DNA from: Azonexus sp. | Lineage (GTDB): Bacteria > Pseudomonadota > Gammaproteobacteria > Burkholderiales > Rhodocyclaceae | Length of the DNA stretch: 14,672 nt | Reading direction: 5' to 3' | Assembly: GCA_023150195.1 (NCBI GenBank) | Contig: JAKLLI010000038.1 | Span: forward strand, 1 to 14,672 | In this document: positions 6,754 to 14,349 of the stretch, in pieces | How the letters are laid out: the number at the start of each line of letters is the position of its first letter | Numbering within the stretch: position 1 is the first letter of the stretch | Translations under genes and position numbers: made by a program | Notes under the pieces: model-generated | What the model was told of the DNA's origin: nothing | Database searches by the model: none | What the model saw: only the letters and a program-made list of their open reading frames with translations

Positions 6754-8400
6754 ATGCGCATTACGCTCGTTCATCCCGCCGGATTTAATTTTGTGCCAGG
6801 ACAACCCGATTTCTCGGTGCTGGCCAACCGCATGCCGCCCATCGGCATCATGCAGCTCGCCAGCTGGCTGGAGAAATTTGGTCACAGCGTCCAGTTGCAC
6901 GACTGTCTCGGGCCGTATGCGCCGCCCGGCATCGAAGCCAACGCGGAGATCATTCTGGCCACTGATCCCGAGATGGTGGGATTTTCCGCCACCACTTCCG
7001 GTTTCATGGATGCCGCCGATATGGCGCTGTACATCCGCGAAAAGCGACCGGACATCAAGATTGTTTTTGGCAACGTTCATGTCTCCTCGCTGGGTGCGCC
7101 CATCCTCGAGAAATTCCCCGAAATCGACTATCTGGTGATTGGCGAGGGTGAAGGCGCCCTGCTCGACCTGGCCGATGGCAAGCCGCTGGCCGATATCGGG
7201 AACCTGATCTGGCGTGACGATACCGGGCGGATTACGGTCAACCCGCGCCGAGACCGAATTCTCGATCTCGATGAACTGCCTTTCCCCGCCTACGAAAAAC
7301 TCGCCGGATTTCCGCACGCCTACCATCTGCCGCTGTTCGCCTACGCAAAGCGCTACGGGGCGACGATGATTACTTCGCGCGGCTGCCCCTACACCTGCTC
7401 GTTCTGCGACCGGACCGTGTTCGAGCGCCTCTACAAGACCAATTCCGCGCAATACACCTACGATCACATGAAGTACCTGCGGGACAACTTCGGGGTGTAT
7501 CACATCAATATGTACGACGATCTGTTCACCGCCAAGAAGCAGCGGGTGATGGATCTGTGCGATCTGTTGATCGAAAAGCCGCTGGGCGTGCAGTGGAATT
7601 GCGCCATCCGCACCGGCCATACCTCGGACGAAATGCTGGCCAAGCTAAAGCAGGCGGGCGCACTGATGGTGTCCATGGGGGTGGAGTCGGCCGATCCAGG
7701 CATGATGGCCCGCCACAAGGCGGGCGTGACGCTGGATGCGGTGCGCGATACCGTGCGCCAGATTCATGCGGCCGGCCTGCGCGCCAAGGGCCTGTTCATT
7801 TTCGGCATGCCGGGCGAAACCCCGGAAACGCTCAAGGTCACCAGCGATTTCATCCTTTCGCTCGATCTCGATGAAATGAACATGACCAAGTTCAGTCCGC
7901 TGCACGGGGCGCCGATCTGGGACGAATGCGTGAGCGGCGTGGGCGGCGACATGATCGAGGACTGGCGCTTGATGAACTGCCTGAACTTTGTTTATCTGCC
8001 CGAAGGCTTCTCCTCCCGCGAGGAAATGGATGCGCTCTACAACTGGCATATCAAGCGCTTTTACGACAGCAAGGGCTATCGCCGGCGCTTCGCCAAACGC
8101 TTGTGGCAGCACCGCTGGAGCCTCTGGCATGTACTCAGGCATTTGCCGGAAACGATTGCCGCCATGCGTTACTTCAGTGCCAACAAGGAAGACATGGAAC
8201 GGGCCAAGCGGGAATTCAAGCGTCATCCCCGCCAGCCGGTCGGACTGATTCCGCAACTCAGCACGGATCTGCAAATCGACAACATCGTGGCGATGTCGCC
8301 GGTCAAGCTCTCTCGCCGTGAGGCGATGAAGCAGATCATTCCGGTGGTGTATGAAGGCAGCAGTTGCAGCAGCGCAGGGGCCTGTTCGACAGCGGTATAA
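6754..8400 (+). CDS. B12-binding-type radical SAM enzyme
   Basis: Radical SAM enzymes cleave S-adenosylmethionine with a [4Fe-4S] cluster; members with this architecture (class B methylase/BchE type) often methylate unactivated carbons or rearrange rings. The 548-residue protein has an N-terminal Rossmann-like cobalamin-binding-type domain (about 1-140; MRITLVHPAG at the start, VGFSATTSGFMDAADMA, VIGEGEGALLDL). The radical SAM domain carries CxxxCxxC at C211, C215 and C218 in TSRGCPYTCSFC. I do not see the DxHxxG cobalamin motif, which many relatives also lack. The C-terminus is unusual: SSCSSAGACSTAV with C538 and C544. The ATG at 6754 is preferred over an upstream TTG (6736) because AAAGGA sits 6 nt before it. 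It lies upstream of the halogenase-like and chorismatase genes, suggesting a shared aromatic substrate; the reaction is unknown. Confidence 0.9.
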   Translation: MRITLVHPAGFNFVPGQPDFSVLANRMPPIGIMQLASWLEKFGHSVQLHDCLGPYAPPGIEANAEIILATDPEMVGFSATTSGFMDAADMALYIREKRPDIKIVFGNVHVSSLGAPILEKFPEIDYLVIGEGEGALLDLADGKPLADIGNLIWRDDTGRITVNPRRDRILDLDELPFPAYEKLAGFPHAYHLPLFAYAKRYGATMITSRGCPYTCSFCDRTVFERLYKTNSAQYTYDHMKYLRDNFGVYHINMYDDLFTAKKQRVMDLCDLLIEKPLGVQWNCAIRTGHTSDEMLAKLKQAGALMVSMGVESADPGMMARHKAGVTLDAVRDTVRQIHAAGLRAKGLFIFGMPGETPETLKVTSDFILSLDLDEMNMTKFSPLHGAPIWDECVSGVGGDMIEDWRLMNCLNFVYLPEGFSSREEMDALYNWHIKRFYDSKGYRRRFAKRLWQHRWSLWHVLRHLPETIAAMRYFSANKEDMERAKREFKRHPRQPVGLIPQLSTDLQIDNIVAMSPVKLSRREAMKQIIPVVYEGSSCSSAGACSTAV

Positions 8401-8409
8401 TTGCGGGCT

Positions 8410-8490
8410 GACCGGCTGCCGATGCGCGCCGGTCCATGACAAAAATTATTGATGCCGCGACAGGGAAGCCAGACCGGGGAGTTAGGACCG
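8410..8490 (+). promoter_or_regulatory. Structured leader before the halogenase-like gene
   Basis: The 90-nt gap contains a 7-bp perfect inverted repeat, GACCGGC (8410-8416) and GCCGGTC (8428-8434). The same right arm can alternatively pair with GACCGG (8472-8477) or, through CGGTCC (8430-8435), with GGACCG (8485-8490) next to the ribosome site and start codon. Mutually exclusive pairings of this kind can control translation, but short GC-rich matches can arise by chance. A TATAAT (8396-8401) overlaps the upstream stop codon without a convincing -35. Confidence 0.3.
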
Positions 8491-9825
8491 ATGGAACAGC
8501 AGACACAATCCGTGGAACGCCAGCACTGTGACGTGCTGGTCATTGGCGGCGGGCCGGCGGGAACGACCGTGGCGCCGATGCTGGCGGAAAAGGGTTACAA
8601 GGTGGTGATTCTGGAAAAGGACCACCATCCGCGTTTCCATATTGGTGAATCGCTGTTGCCGGCCAATCTGCCCCTGTTTGAAGCCATGGGGATCGCCGAG
8701 GAAGTCCGTTCCATCGGCATGCACAAGCCGGGCGCCGAGTTTGTATCGCCCAACCATGACATGTCCTCGGTCTTCAACTTTGCCGAAGCCTGGGACAAAT
8801 CCATGCCCAGCGCCTATCAGGTCAAGCGCGACGAATTCGACACCATCCTGATCCGCAACGCGGCGCGCAAGGGCGTGGTGGTGCACGAAGGCTGCAAGGC
8901 CAAGGGCATCGATTTTCTTGAAGATAAATCCGCCGTGGTTCGCGCCATGCACGACGATGGTCGCGAAAGCGAATGGCAGGCCCGTTTCGTGGTCGATGCC
9001 TCGGGGCGCGACACCTTTCTGGCCAACCGCTTCCGCATCAAGCATCGCAATCCCAAGCACAACAGTTCGGCGATCTACGGCCATTTCACCGGCGCCAAGC
9101 GCCTGGAAGGTCAGGCCGCCGGCAACATCACCATTTTCTGGTTCGAGCACGGCTGGTTCTGGTTCATCCCGATGCAGAACGACCTCACCAGCATCGGCAT
9201 GGTGACCTGGCCATATTTCATGAAGACCAAGGGCGAGCGCAGCCTCGAACAGTTCCTGCGCGATGGCATTGCGATGTGCCCCAAACTGGGCGAGCGTCTG
9301 ATGAACGCGACCCTGGTCAACGAGGTCGAGGCCACCGGCAATTTCTCCTATGTATCGGAGCGCAACCACGGCGAAAACTACGTCATGCTGGGCGATGCCT
9401 ATGCCTTCATCGACCCGGTGTTTTCCTCCGGGGTGCTGCTGGCGATGAACAGTGGCGTGCTGGCCGCCGAGGCCATCGATACCTGTTTGCGCACCCCGGC
9501 CAAGGCGCCTGCGGCGCTCAAGCGATTCGACAAATTGATGAAGCACGGGCCCAAGGAATTCTCGTGGTTCATCTACCGCGTCACCAATCCCATCATGCGC
9601 GATTTCTTCATGGGGCCGCGCAACCTCTTCCGCACCAAGGAAGCGGTGCTGTCCATGCTGGCCGGTGACATCTTCGGCAAGACCCCGATCTGGCCATCGA
9701 TCTGGATGTTCAAGGTGCTGTACTACTTTGCCAACGTGATTCAGCCGAAACGCGCCTTCATGGGCTGGAAACGTCGCCAGTTCAATATTCAGCGGGTTGA
9801 TGATCCGGCAGCGAACGCGCTCTGA
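8491..9825 (+). CDS. Flavin-dependent halogenase-like oxidoreductase
   Basis: The 444-residue protein belongs to the FAD-dependent halogenase/monooxygenase superfamily. The FAD-binding motif GGGPAG spans residues 19-24. HKPGAEF places K79 at the position of the conserved halogenase lysine. The halogenase signature WxWxIP is W222-F-W-F-I-P227. FxxPxxSxG is F306 to G314, following GDA (301-303). All features expected of a genuine halogenase are therefore present, although several family members act as oxidases or have unknown substrates. ATG 8491 is preferred over the upstream TTG/ATG (8449/8452) because GGGGAG and TAGGA lie just before it and the FAD fold follows directly. It overlaps the chorismatase start. 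A similar halogenase-like gene accompanies the chorismatase in xanthomonadin (brominated aryl polyene) loci, so an aryl or polyene substrate is likely (inference). Confidence 0.88.
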   Translation: MEQQTQSVERQHCDVLVIGGGPAGTTVAPMLAEKGYKVVILEKDHHPRFHIGESLLPANLPLFEAMGIAEEVRSIGMHKPGAEFVSPNHDMSSVFNFAEAWDKSMPSAYQVKRDEFDTILIRNAARKGVVVHEGCKAKGIDFLEDKSAVVRAMHDDGRESEWQARFVVDASGRDTFLANRFRIKHRNPKHNSSAIYGHFTGAKRLEGQAAGNITIFWFEHGWFWFIPMQNDLTSIGMVTWPYFMKTKGERSLEQFLRDGIAMCPKLGERLMNATLVNEVEATGNFSYVSERNHGENYVMLGDAYAFIDPVFSSGVLLAMNSGVLAAEAIDTCLRTPAKAPAALKRFDKLMKHGPKEFSWFIYRVTNPIMRDFFMGPRNLFRTKEAVLSMLAGDIFGKTPIWPSIWMFKVLYYFANVIQPKRAFMGWKRRQFNIQRVDDPAANAL

Positions 9826-10837
9826 CGTGCCCTTTCTGACCTTTACGCCCCGTTTTGATCCCGTTGCCGTTCCACGTGGAACGGCGCAGGTGCTGGGCAC
9901 CTTCCGTCTGGGCGGGCAAGCGCTTGCGGTCGACTGGCCCGAACAAGGCATTTTTGCCCGCCTGCCCGGGTTGACCGCCGATGCCGTGCACGAGGCCTGG
10001 CTGGTGGAGGGGCCGGTCACGTCCGGCACCTTTGACGGGATTGCCTGGCGGCGTGCCGGCGATGTGTTGTTCGGCGTGATCGATCTGGACGAAGCCGCCT
10101 TTGCTGACGGGGCCGAGGCCCCCATGCAGGCGGCCAGCGAACTGGCTTACCGGCGAATTTTTGCCCTGCTCGATGCGCAAGGCCTGCCGGCCTTGTGGCG
10201 GGTGTGGAACTACCTCAGCGACATCAACGGCGAGGCTCGCGGGTTGGAGCGCTATCGCCAGTTCAACGTGGGCCGGCAGGATGCCTTTTTGGCCTGCCGA
10301 CGCGGGTCGACCGGCAACGTGCCGGCTGCGTGTGCGCTCGGCCTGCAACGTGGTCCGCTTTCGGTGGCTTTTCTGGCTGGCGCCACGCCCGCCGTGCCCG
10401 TCGAAAACCCGCGTCAGGTCAGCGCCTACAACTATCCCGCCGAGTATGGCCCGCGCAGCCCGACTTTCTCGCGCGCGGCGCTGGTTTATCCGCCGGGGCA
10501 GGAAATCCTGTTCATTTCCGGGACCGCCAGTATTGTCGGTCATCAGACGGTTCATGCCGGCGACGTTACCGGGCAAACCCGGGAGGCGCTGGCCAATGTG
10601 CTGGCGGTGCTCGCAGAGGCTAACAGCAAGTGCCGTTCTGCCGAATTTTTGCCGGAAACGCTGGTGTACCGCGTCTATCTGCGCCACCTTGCCGATTATC
10701 CGCAAATTCACGCCCTGCTCAGCGCCGCGCTGCCGGGTGCCGAGGTGCTGTACGTGGAAGCCGATGTCTGTCGCAGTGATTTGCTGGTTGAGATTGAAGC
10801 CATGGCGCTGCATGCGCTGGAGGACGCCCCATGTTGA
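9800..10837 (+). CDS. Chorismatase, FkbO/Hyg5/XanB2 family (hydroxybenzoate-forming)
   Basis: Enzymes of this family convert chorismate to dihydroxycyclohexadiene-carboxylate (FkbO type), 3-hydroxybenzoate (Hyg5 type) or 3- and 4-hydroxybenzoate (XanB2 type); databases often call them pteridine-dependent deoxygenases. Visible signatures are RVWNYLSDIN (134-143), LERYRQFNVGRQDAF (149-163), ENPRQVSAYNYP (202-213), FISGTASIVGH (238-248) and VEADVCRSDLLVEIE (319-333). C324 with E331 matches the spacing of the cysteine and glutamate described for Hyg5-like 3-hydroxybenzoate synthases, so I favour that product (from memory of the family, to be checked by alignment). The start is uncertain: ATG 9800 overlaps the halogenase end, while GTG 9827 directly after it gives VPFLTFTPRF; neither has a strong ribosome site. 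A parS-like palindrome is embedded at codons 23-29. The stop overlaps the next gene by 7 nt. Confidence 0.9.
   Translation: MIRQRTRSDVPFLTFTPRFDPVAVPRGTAQVLGTFRLGGQALAVDWPEQGIFARLPGLTADAVHEAWLVEGPVTSGTFDGIAWRRAGDVLFGVIDLDEAAFADGAEAPMQAASELAYRRIFALLDAQGLPALWRVWNYLSDINGEARGLERYRQFNVGRQDAFLACRRGSTGNVPAACALGLQRGPLSVAFLAGATPAVPVENPRQVSAYNYPAEYGPRSPTFSRAALVYPPGQEILFISGTASIVGHQTVHAGDVTGQTREALANVLAVLAEANSKCRSAEFLPETLVYRVYLRHLADYPQIHALLSAALPGAEVLYVEADVCRSDLLVEIEAMALHALEDAPC
9866..9885. other. parS-like palindrome (ParB centromere site)
   Basis: A 20-bp perfect palindrome is centred on GTTCCACGTGGAAC (9869-9882). This core is identical to the core of the parS sites of Pseudomonas and related proteobacteria, where the half-site GTTCCAC is the main ParB determinant; only the outermost pair differs (C..G instead of T..A). 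It lies about 8.5 kb from the dnaA-rpmH spacer, as expected for an origin-proximal parS, and is read through as codons AVPRGTA of the chorismatase gene. I found no second copy in the window. Confidence 0.8.
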
Positions 10838-11618
10838 AGCGAATTGCCCGTTGTGCGGCCCTGTTGGGCCTGTCCGCCGCCCTGCCCATGTCGGCGATGG
10901 CGGAAGATGTCCCCTTGTGGGAAGTCGGGGCCGGGGTTGCCGCCTTCAGTTTTCCGGCCTACCGCGGTTCGGATCAGACCAGCAATTTCGTGATGCCGGT
11001 GCCGCATTTCACCTATCACGGGATCGCCTTGAACTGACCTTGTCCGCCGCGCTGTCCCCGCCCGCCAGCAGCGACGACATCGAGGCGCGCAAGGGCATGC
11101 AGGATCTCGACGCCACCTTTGAAATCGGGCCACAGATCGATGTCACTTTATGGCGCTCCGAGAACCGTGCCCGCTTCGTCAAGCTGCTGCTGCCCCTGCG
11201 CGCGGCGGTTACGCTGGACAGCAAGCCGCGCGACATCGGCCTGGTCTTCCATCCCAAGCTGAACATGGACGTGACCGACCTGCCGGGCATGGCCGGCTGG
11301 AACCTTGGCCTGCTGGCCGGCCCGCTGTTTGGCGACCGGCGTCAGCATGACTACTTTTACGGGGTGAAGGCGAGCGAGGCGACCGCCACCCGCCCCGCCT
11401 ACGAAGCTCGCAGCGGTTATGCCGGCATGCAGTATCTGGCTTCGCTGTCCAAGCGCTTCCCCGGCTATTGGGTGGGCGGGTTTGTGCGTTACGACAATCT
11501 GGCCGGCGCCGTTTTCGAGAACAGCCCGCTGGTTCGCGACAAAAATTATTTTGCCGCCGGCATGGCCGTGACCTGGATTCTGGGCGAGTCGTCGACCCGC
11601 GTTCGCATCGATGACTGA
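10831..11618 (+). pseudogene. MipA/OmpV family outer-membrane protein, frameshifted
   Basis: The first segment (10831-11037) encodes a signal peptide, MLKRIARCAALLGLSAALPMSAMA, and the MipA start EVGAGVAAFSFPAYRGSDQ...PVPHFTYHG, then hits TGA at 11035-11037. The rest of the family sequence continues in another frame as DRLELTLSAALSPPASS...RKGMQDLDATFEIGPQID and runs to 11618, ending in the beta-barrel-like AAGMAVTWILGESSTRVRID. The break lies at the GGG run at 11020-11022. One extra G there would join YHG to DRLELTLS in frame and give a 262-residue protein, a normal MipA length. The cause is either a real one-base deletion or a base-calling error in the run. Family members are outer-membrane or MltA-interacting proteins. 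Both ends overlap neighbours (chorismatase by 7 nt, acyltransferase by 8 nt). Confidence 0.85.
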
Positions 11619-12387
11619 TGGCCGGCAGCGGACGGGCTGGCTTTGGCGCGCCTATGAAGCGATTGCCATGGTGCTCGGTCTTGGTGCGCTGGCCGTCATC
11701 TGCCTGTTGTGGCTGCCCTTTGCCCTGATCCTCAATCCCCTGCTGCCGCGCCAGTCCGGGCAGCGGCTCGGTCGACTGGCGATTCGCCTCGGTTTTCGCG
11801 CTTACCTCGCCTTTCTGGAAATCGTCTGCGCCTGCAACTTCGATCTCTCGGATCTTGATCGCCTGCAAGACGAAGCACCGCTGATCCTGGTGGCCAATCA
11901 TCCCTCGCTGCTCGATGCGGTGATGATCCTCTCGCGCTTTCCCAATGCCGTCTGCGTCATGAAAGCGGCCTTGCTGGACAACATCCTGTTTGGTTCGGCA
12001 GCGCGGCTGGCGCGCTACATCCGGAACAATGCGCCGCTGGAGATGATCCTGTCCGCGCGTGAAGAATTGCAGGCTGGCGCGCATCTGGTGATTTTTGCCG
12101 AAGGCACGCGCACCCGCCATTTCCCGCTCGATCCCTGCATGCCGACCACCGGCCTGATTGCCGGTCGGGCGCAGGTGCCGGTCCAGACCCTGCTGATCGA
12201 GTTTTCCACGCCCTATCTCGGCAAGGACTGGCCGCTGTTCCGGCGCCCGATCCTGCCGCTGCGTTGCCGTATCCGCTGTGGTCGCCGTTTCCCGCCGCCG
12301 GCCAATGTCGCGGCATTTACGGTGGCGCTCGAAACTTACCTGCGCAGCGAATTGTCCCCGACCTCGCCGTCGACCGTGCACGCCTGA
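11611..12387 (+). CDS. PlsC-type lysophospholipid acyltransferase family protein
   Basis: The family transfers acyl chains to glycerol phosphates or other hydroxyl acceptors at the inner membrane. The 258-residue protein has an N-terminal hydrophobic segment (about 20-42, IAMVLGLGALAVICLLWLPF). It carries the catalytic HxxxxD motif as NHPSLLD (H97, D102) and the phosphate-binding EGTR (164-167, in FAEGTRTRHF). The start at 11611 overlaps the end of the MipA gene by 8 nt and the glycosyltransferase follows after 3 nt, so the genes are probably co-transcribed and coupled. Acyltransferases and glycosyltransferases are regular members of aryl polyene clusters, where they are thought to attach the polyene to a lipid or sugar anchor. 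A housekeeping PlsC role cannot be excluded from sequence. Confidence 0.9.
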   Translation: MTDGRQRTGWLWRAYEAIAMVLGLGALAVICLLWLPFALILNPLLPRQSGQRLGRLAIRLGFRAYLAFLEIVCACNFDLSDLDRLQDEAPLILVANHPSLLDAVMILSRFPNAVCVMKAALLDNILFGSAARLARYIRNNAPLEMILSAREELQAGAHLVIFAEGTRTRHFPLDPCMPTTGLIAGRAQVPVQTLLIEFSTPYLGKDWPLFRRPILPLRCRIRCGRRFPPPANVAAFTVALETYLRSELSPTSPSTVHA

Positions 12388-12390
12388 ATC

Positions 12391-13149
12391 ATGACCGAAG
12401 CTTCCACCACCCATCTCGTTCTCATCCCCAGCTACAACCCCGGCCCCAAGGTGCTCGATACCGTGCGCGCCGCCCGCGCGCAATGGACGCCGGTGTGGGT
12501 GGTAGTGGATGGCAGTACCGACGGTAGTGATCGCGCCCTGCGGGAGATGGCCGCCAGCGACCCCGGTTTGCAGGTAATCGTGCTTCCTCAAAACAGCGGC
12601 AAGGGCGCCGCGGTGCTCGAAGGCATCACCCAGGCCGCCGCCGCCGGGTTCACGCATGCCCTGACCATGGATTCCGACGGTCAACATCCGGCGGATCTGA
12701 TTCCGGCTTTCATGGCCGCCTCGCAGGCAGCACCGGAGGCGATGGTGCTGGGCAAGCCGGTCTTCGCTGCCGATGCCCCGGCCCTGCGGGTGAATGGGCG
12801 TAAGGTGTCCAACGGCTGGGCCAATCTGGAAACCCTGTGGATGGGCATTGGCGATTCGCTCTACGGTTTTCGGGTGTATCCCATCCTGCCGTTGATCCGC
12901 ATCATGCGGGGCAATCGCTGGATGCGCCGATTCGACTTCGATCCGGAAGCCGTGGTCCGCCTGTGCTGGGCGGGCGTGCGGCCGATCAACCGCGACGCGC
13001 CAGTGCGCTATTTCCGCGCCGATGAAGGCGGTGTCTCGCATTTCAAATATCTGCGCGATAACACCCTGCTGACCTGGATGCACACCCGGCTTTTCCTCGG
13101 TTTTGTCATGCGCCTGCCCCTGCTGGCATTGCGCCGCCTGCGGGGATGA
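12391..13149 (+). CDS. Family 2 glycosyltransferase
   Basis: The 252-residue GT-A fold enzyme transfers a sugar from an activated donor. Near the N-terminus is LIPSYNPGPKV. The nucleotide-binding DGSTDGS follows at 40-46, NSGKGAAVLEGI at about 70-81, and the metal-binding DSDGQH at 94-99. The last 25 residues (FLGFVMRLPLLALRRLRG) form a hydrophobic, basic-ended tail that probably holds it on the inner membrane. The arrangement resembles short dolichyl-phosphate-mannose-synthase-like enzymes, but donor and acceptor are unknown. It starts 3 nt after the acyltransferase stop and its own stop overlaps the antiporter start (ATGA). The tight coupling suggests that acyltransferase and glycosyltransferase act on the same molecule. 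Confidence 0.92.
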   Translation: MTEASTTHLVLIPSYNPGPKVLDTVRAARAQWTPVWVVVDGSTDGSDRALREMAASDPGLQVIVLPQNSGKGAAVLEGITQAAAAGFTHALTMDSDGQHPADLIPAFMAASQAAPEAMVLGKPVFAADAPALRVNGRKVSNGWANLETLWMGIGDSLYGFRVYPILPLIRIMRGNRWMRRFDFDPEAVVRLCWAGVRPINRDAPVRYFRADEGGVSHFKYLRDNTLLTWMHTRLFLGFVMRLPLLALRRLRG

Positions 13150-14345
13150 ACACCAGCGAAATATTCCTGATCGCGATGGCGATCATCTTCACCGTGCCCT
13201 GGCTGATCTGGCGCTTGGGCAATACCGACTATTACGCGCCGCTCGTCGTCGTCCAGATCATTGCCGGCATTCTGCTTGGGCCCGGCATTCTCGGCGCCGT
13301 CTTCCCCGAGTATTACGCCTTCGTCTTCCGGCCACCCGTGATCCAGTCGCTGAACGGCATTGCCTGGTGGGCGGTGATGCTTTTCGTGATGATTGCGGGC
13401 GTGGAACTGGATCTGAAAAAGGCCTGGGCCTATCGGCGGGAAAGCGGCATTACCGCCGGGCTGGCGCTGGGCACACCGCTGGCATTCGGCTGTCTCGCGG
13501 CACTGATGATGTTGACGGTCGACGGCTGGATGGGGCCAAAAGCCATGATCTGGCAATTCGTCCTCGGCGTCGGCATGGCCTGTGCCGTCACCGCCCTGCC
13601 CATCCTGATCCTTTTCATGGAAAAGCTCGATATCCTGCGCCAGCCCATGGGCCAGCGCATTCTGCGCTACGCCAGTCTGGACGACATCGCCATCTGGGGT
13701 GTGCTGGCACTGATCCTGATGGACTGGCAGCGCGTTGGCCGCCAGACCGCCTTCCTGCTCGCCTTTGCACTCGCCGCCTGGGCCTATCACCGCCTGATGG
13801 CGGCCTTGCAGGAACGCGACCGCTGGTATGTCGTGCTGATCTGGCTGGCGGTGATCGCCTTTGCCGCCGACTGGGCCGGCCTGCATTTCATGGTCGGCGC
13901 CTTCCTTGCCGGTGCCAGCACCGAGGCGGAATGGTTCGATCAGGAAACAATGGACCAACTGCGGCAGCACGTCCTGCTCGTCGTGATGCCCGTCTTTTTC
14001 CTCAGCACCGGCCTGCGCACGGACTGGGCGATGGGTGGCGCCGCCGTCTTCATCGCCGCAGCGCTGCTGCTGGCGGCATCGGTCGTCGGCAAACTGGTTG
14101 GCGTGCAACTGGCGGGACGCATCCTGCGCTGGGCCCCCGGCGAAGCCAGCATCATCGGCTGGCTGCTGCAAACCAAGGCCCTGATCATGATCATTTTCGC
14201 CAACATCCTGCTCGACAAGCAGATCATCACCAGCGAAACCTTCACCGCCCTGCTGCTGATGGCCGTGGCCAGCACCATGCTCACCGTGCCCATGGTTGCG
14301 CCCAAGCTCGCCCGCCTCAAGGCCCTCATTACCCGGAGTGAGTGA
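13146..14345 (+). CDS. CPA2-type cation:proton antiporter (Kef/NapA-like)
   Basis: Antiporters of this family exchange Na+ or K+ for H+ across the inner membrane. The 399-residue protein has about 12 hydrophobic segments. It shows the family's early GILLGPGILG (about 41-50), MLFVMIAGVELDL (about 78-90) and the ion-binding acidic pair D179-D180 in SLDDIAIWGVL. The later segments include HFMVGAFLAGAS and FFLSTGLRTDW. There is no C-terminal RCK/TrkA-N regulatory domain, unlike KefB/KefC, so it is a membrane-domain-only form. The ATG overlaps the glycosyltransferase stop by 4 nt, indicating translational coupling. A direct link to the aromatic pathway is not evident; it may simply share the operon. 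Confidence 0.92.
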   Translation: MNTSEIFLIAMAIIFTVPWLIWRLGNTDYYAPLVVVQIIAGILLGPGILGAVFPEYYAFVFRPPVIQSLNGIAWWAVMLFVMIAGVELDLKKAWAYRRESGITAGLALGTPLAFGCLAALMMLTVDGWMGPKAMIWQFVLGVGMACAVTALPILILFMEKLDILRQPMGQRILRYASLDDIAIWGVLALILMDWQRVGRQTAFLLAFALAAWAYHRLMAALQERDRWYVVLIWLAVIAFAADWAGLHFMVGAFLAGASTEAEWFDQETMDQLRQHVLLVVMPVFFLSTGLRTDWAMGGAAVFIAAALLLAASVVGKLVGVQLAGRILRWAPGEASIIGWLLQTKALIMIIFANILLDKQIITSETFTALLLMAVASTMLTVPMVAPKLARLKALITRSE

Positions 14346-14349
14346 ACCC

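Noticed and set aside
10101..11034. Upstream extension of the second MipA frame into the chorismatase gene
   Set aside because: The frame is open by chance through the GC-rich chorismatase sequence; homology to MipA begins only at about 11019 (DRLELTLS).
8438..11550. The 13-mer GACAAAAATTATT at 8438-8450 and again at 11538-11550
   Set aside because: The second copy is coding (DKNYF of the MipA end) and the flanks are unrelated; no duplication or mobile-element end is indicated.
11209..13083. Long open frame on the minus strand (624 codons)
   Set aside because: It is antisense to the MipA, acyltransferase and glycosyltransferase genes, all of which have clear motifs. Composition is typical of a shadow frame.
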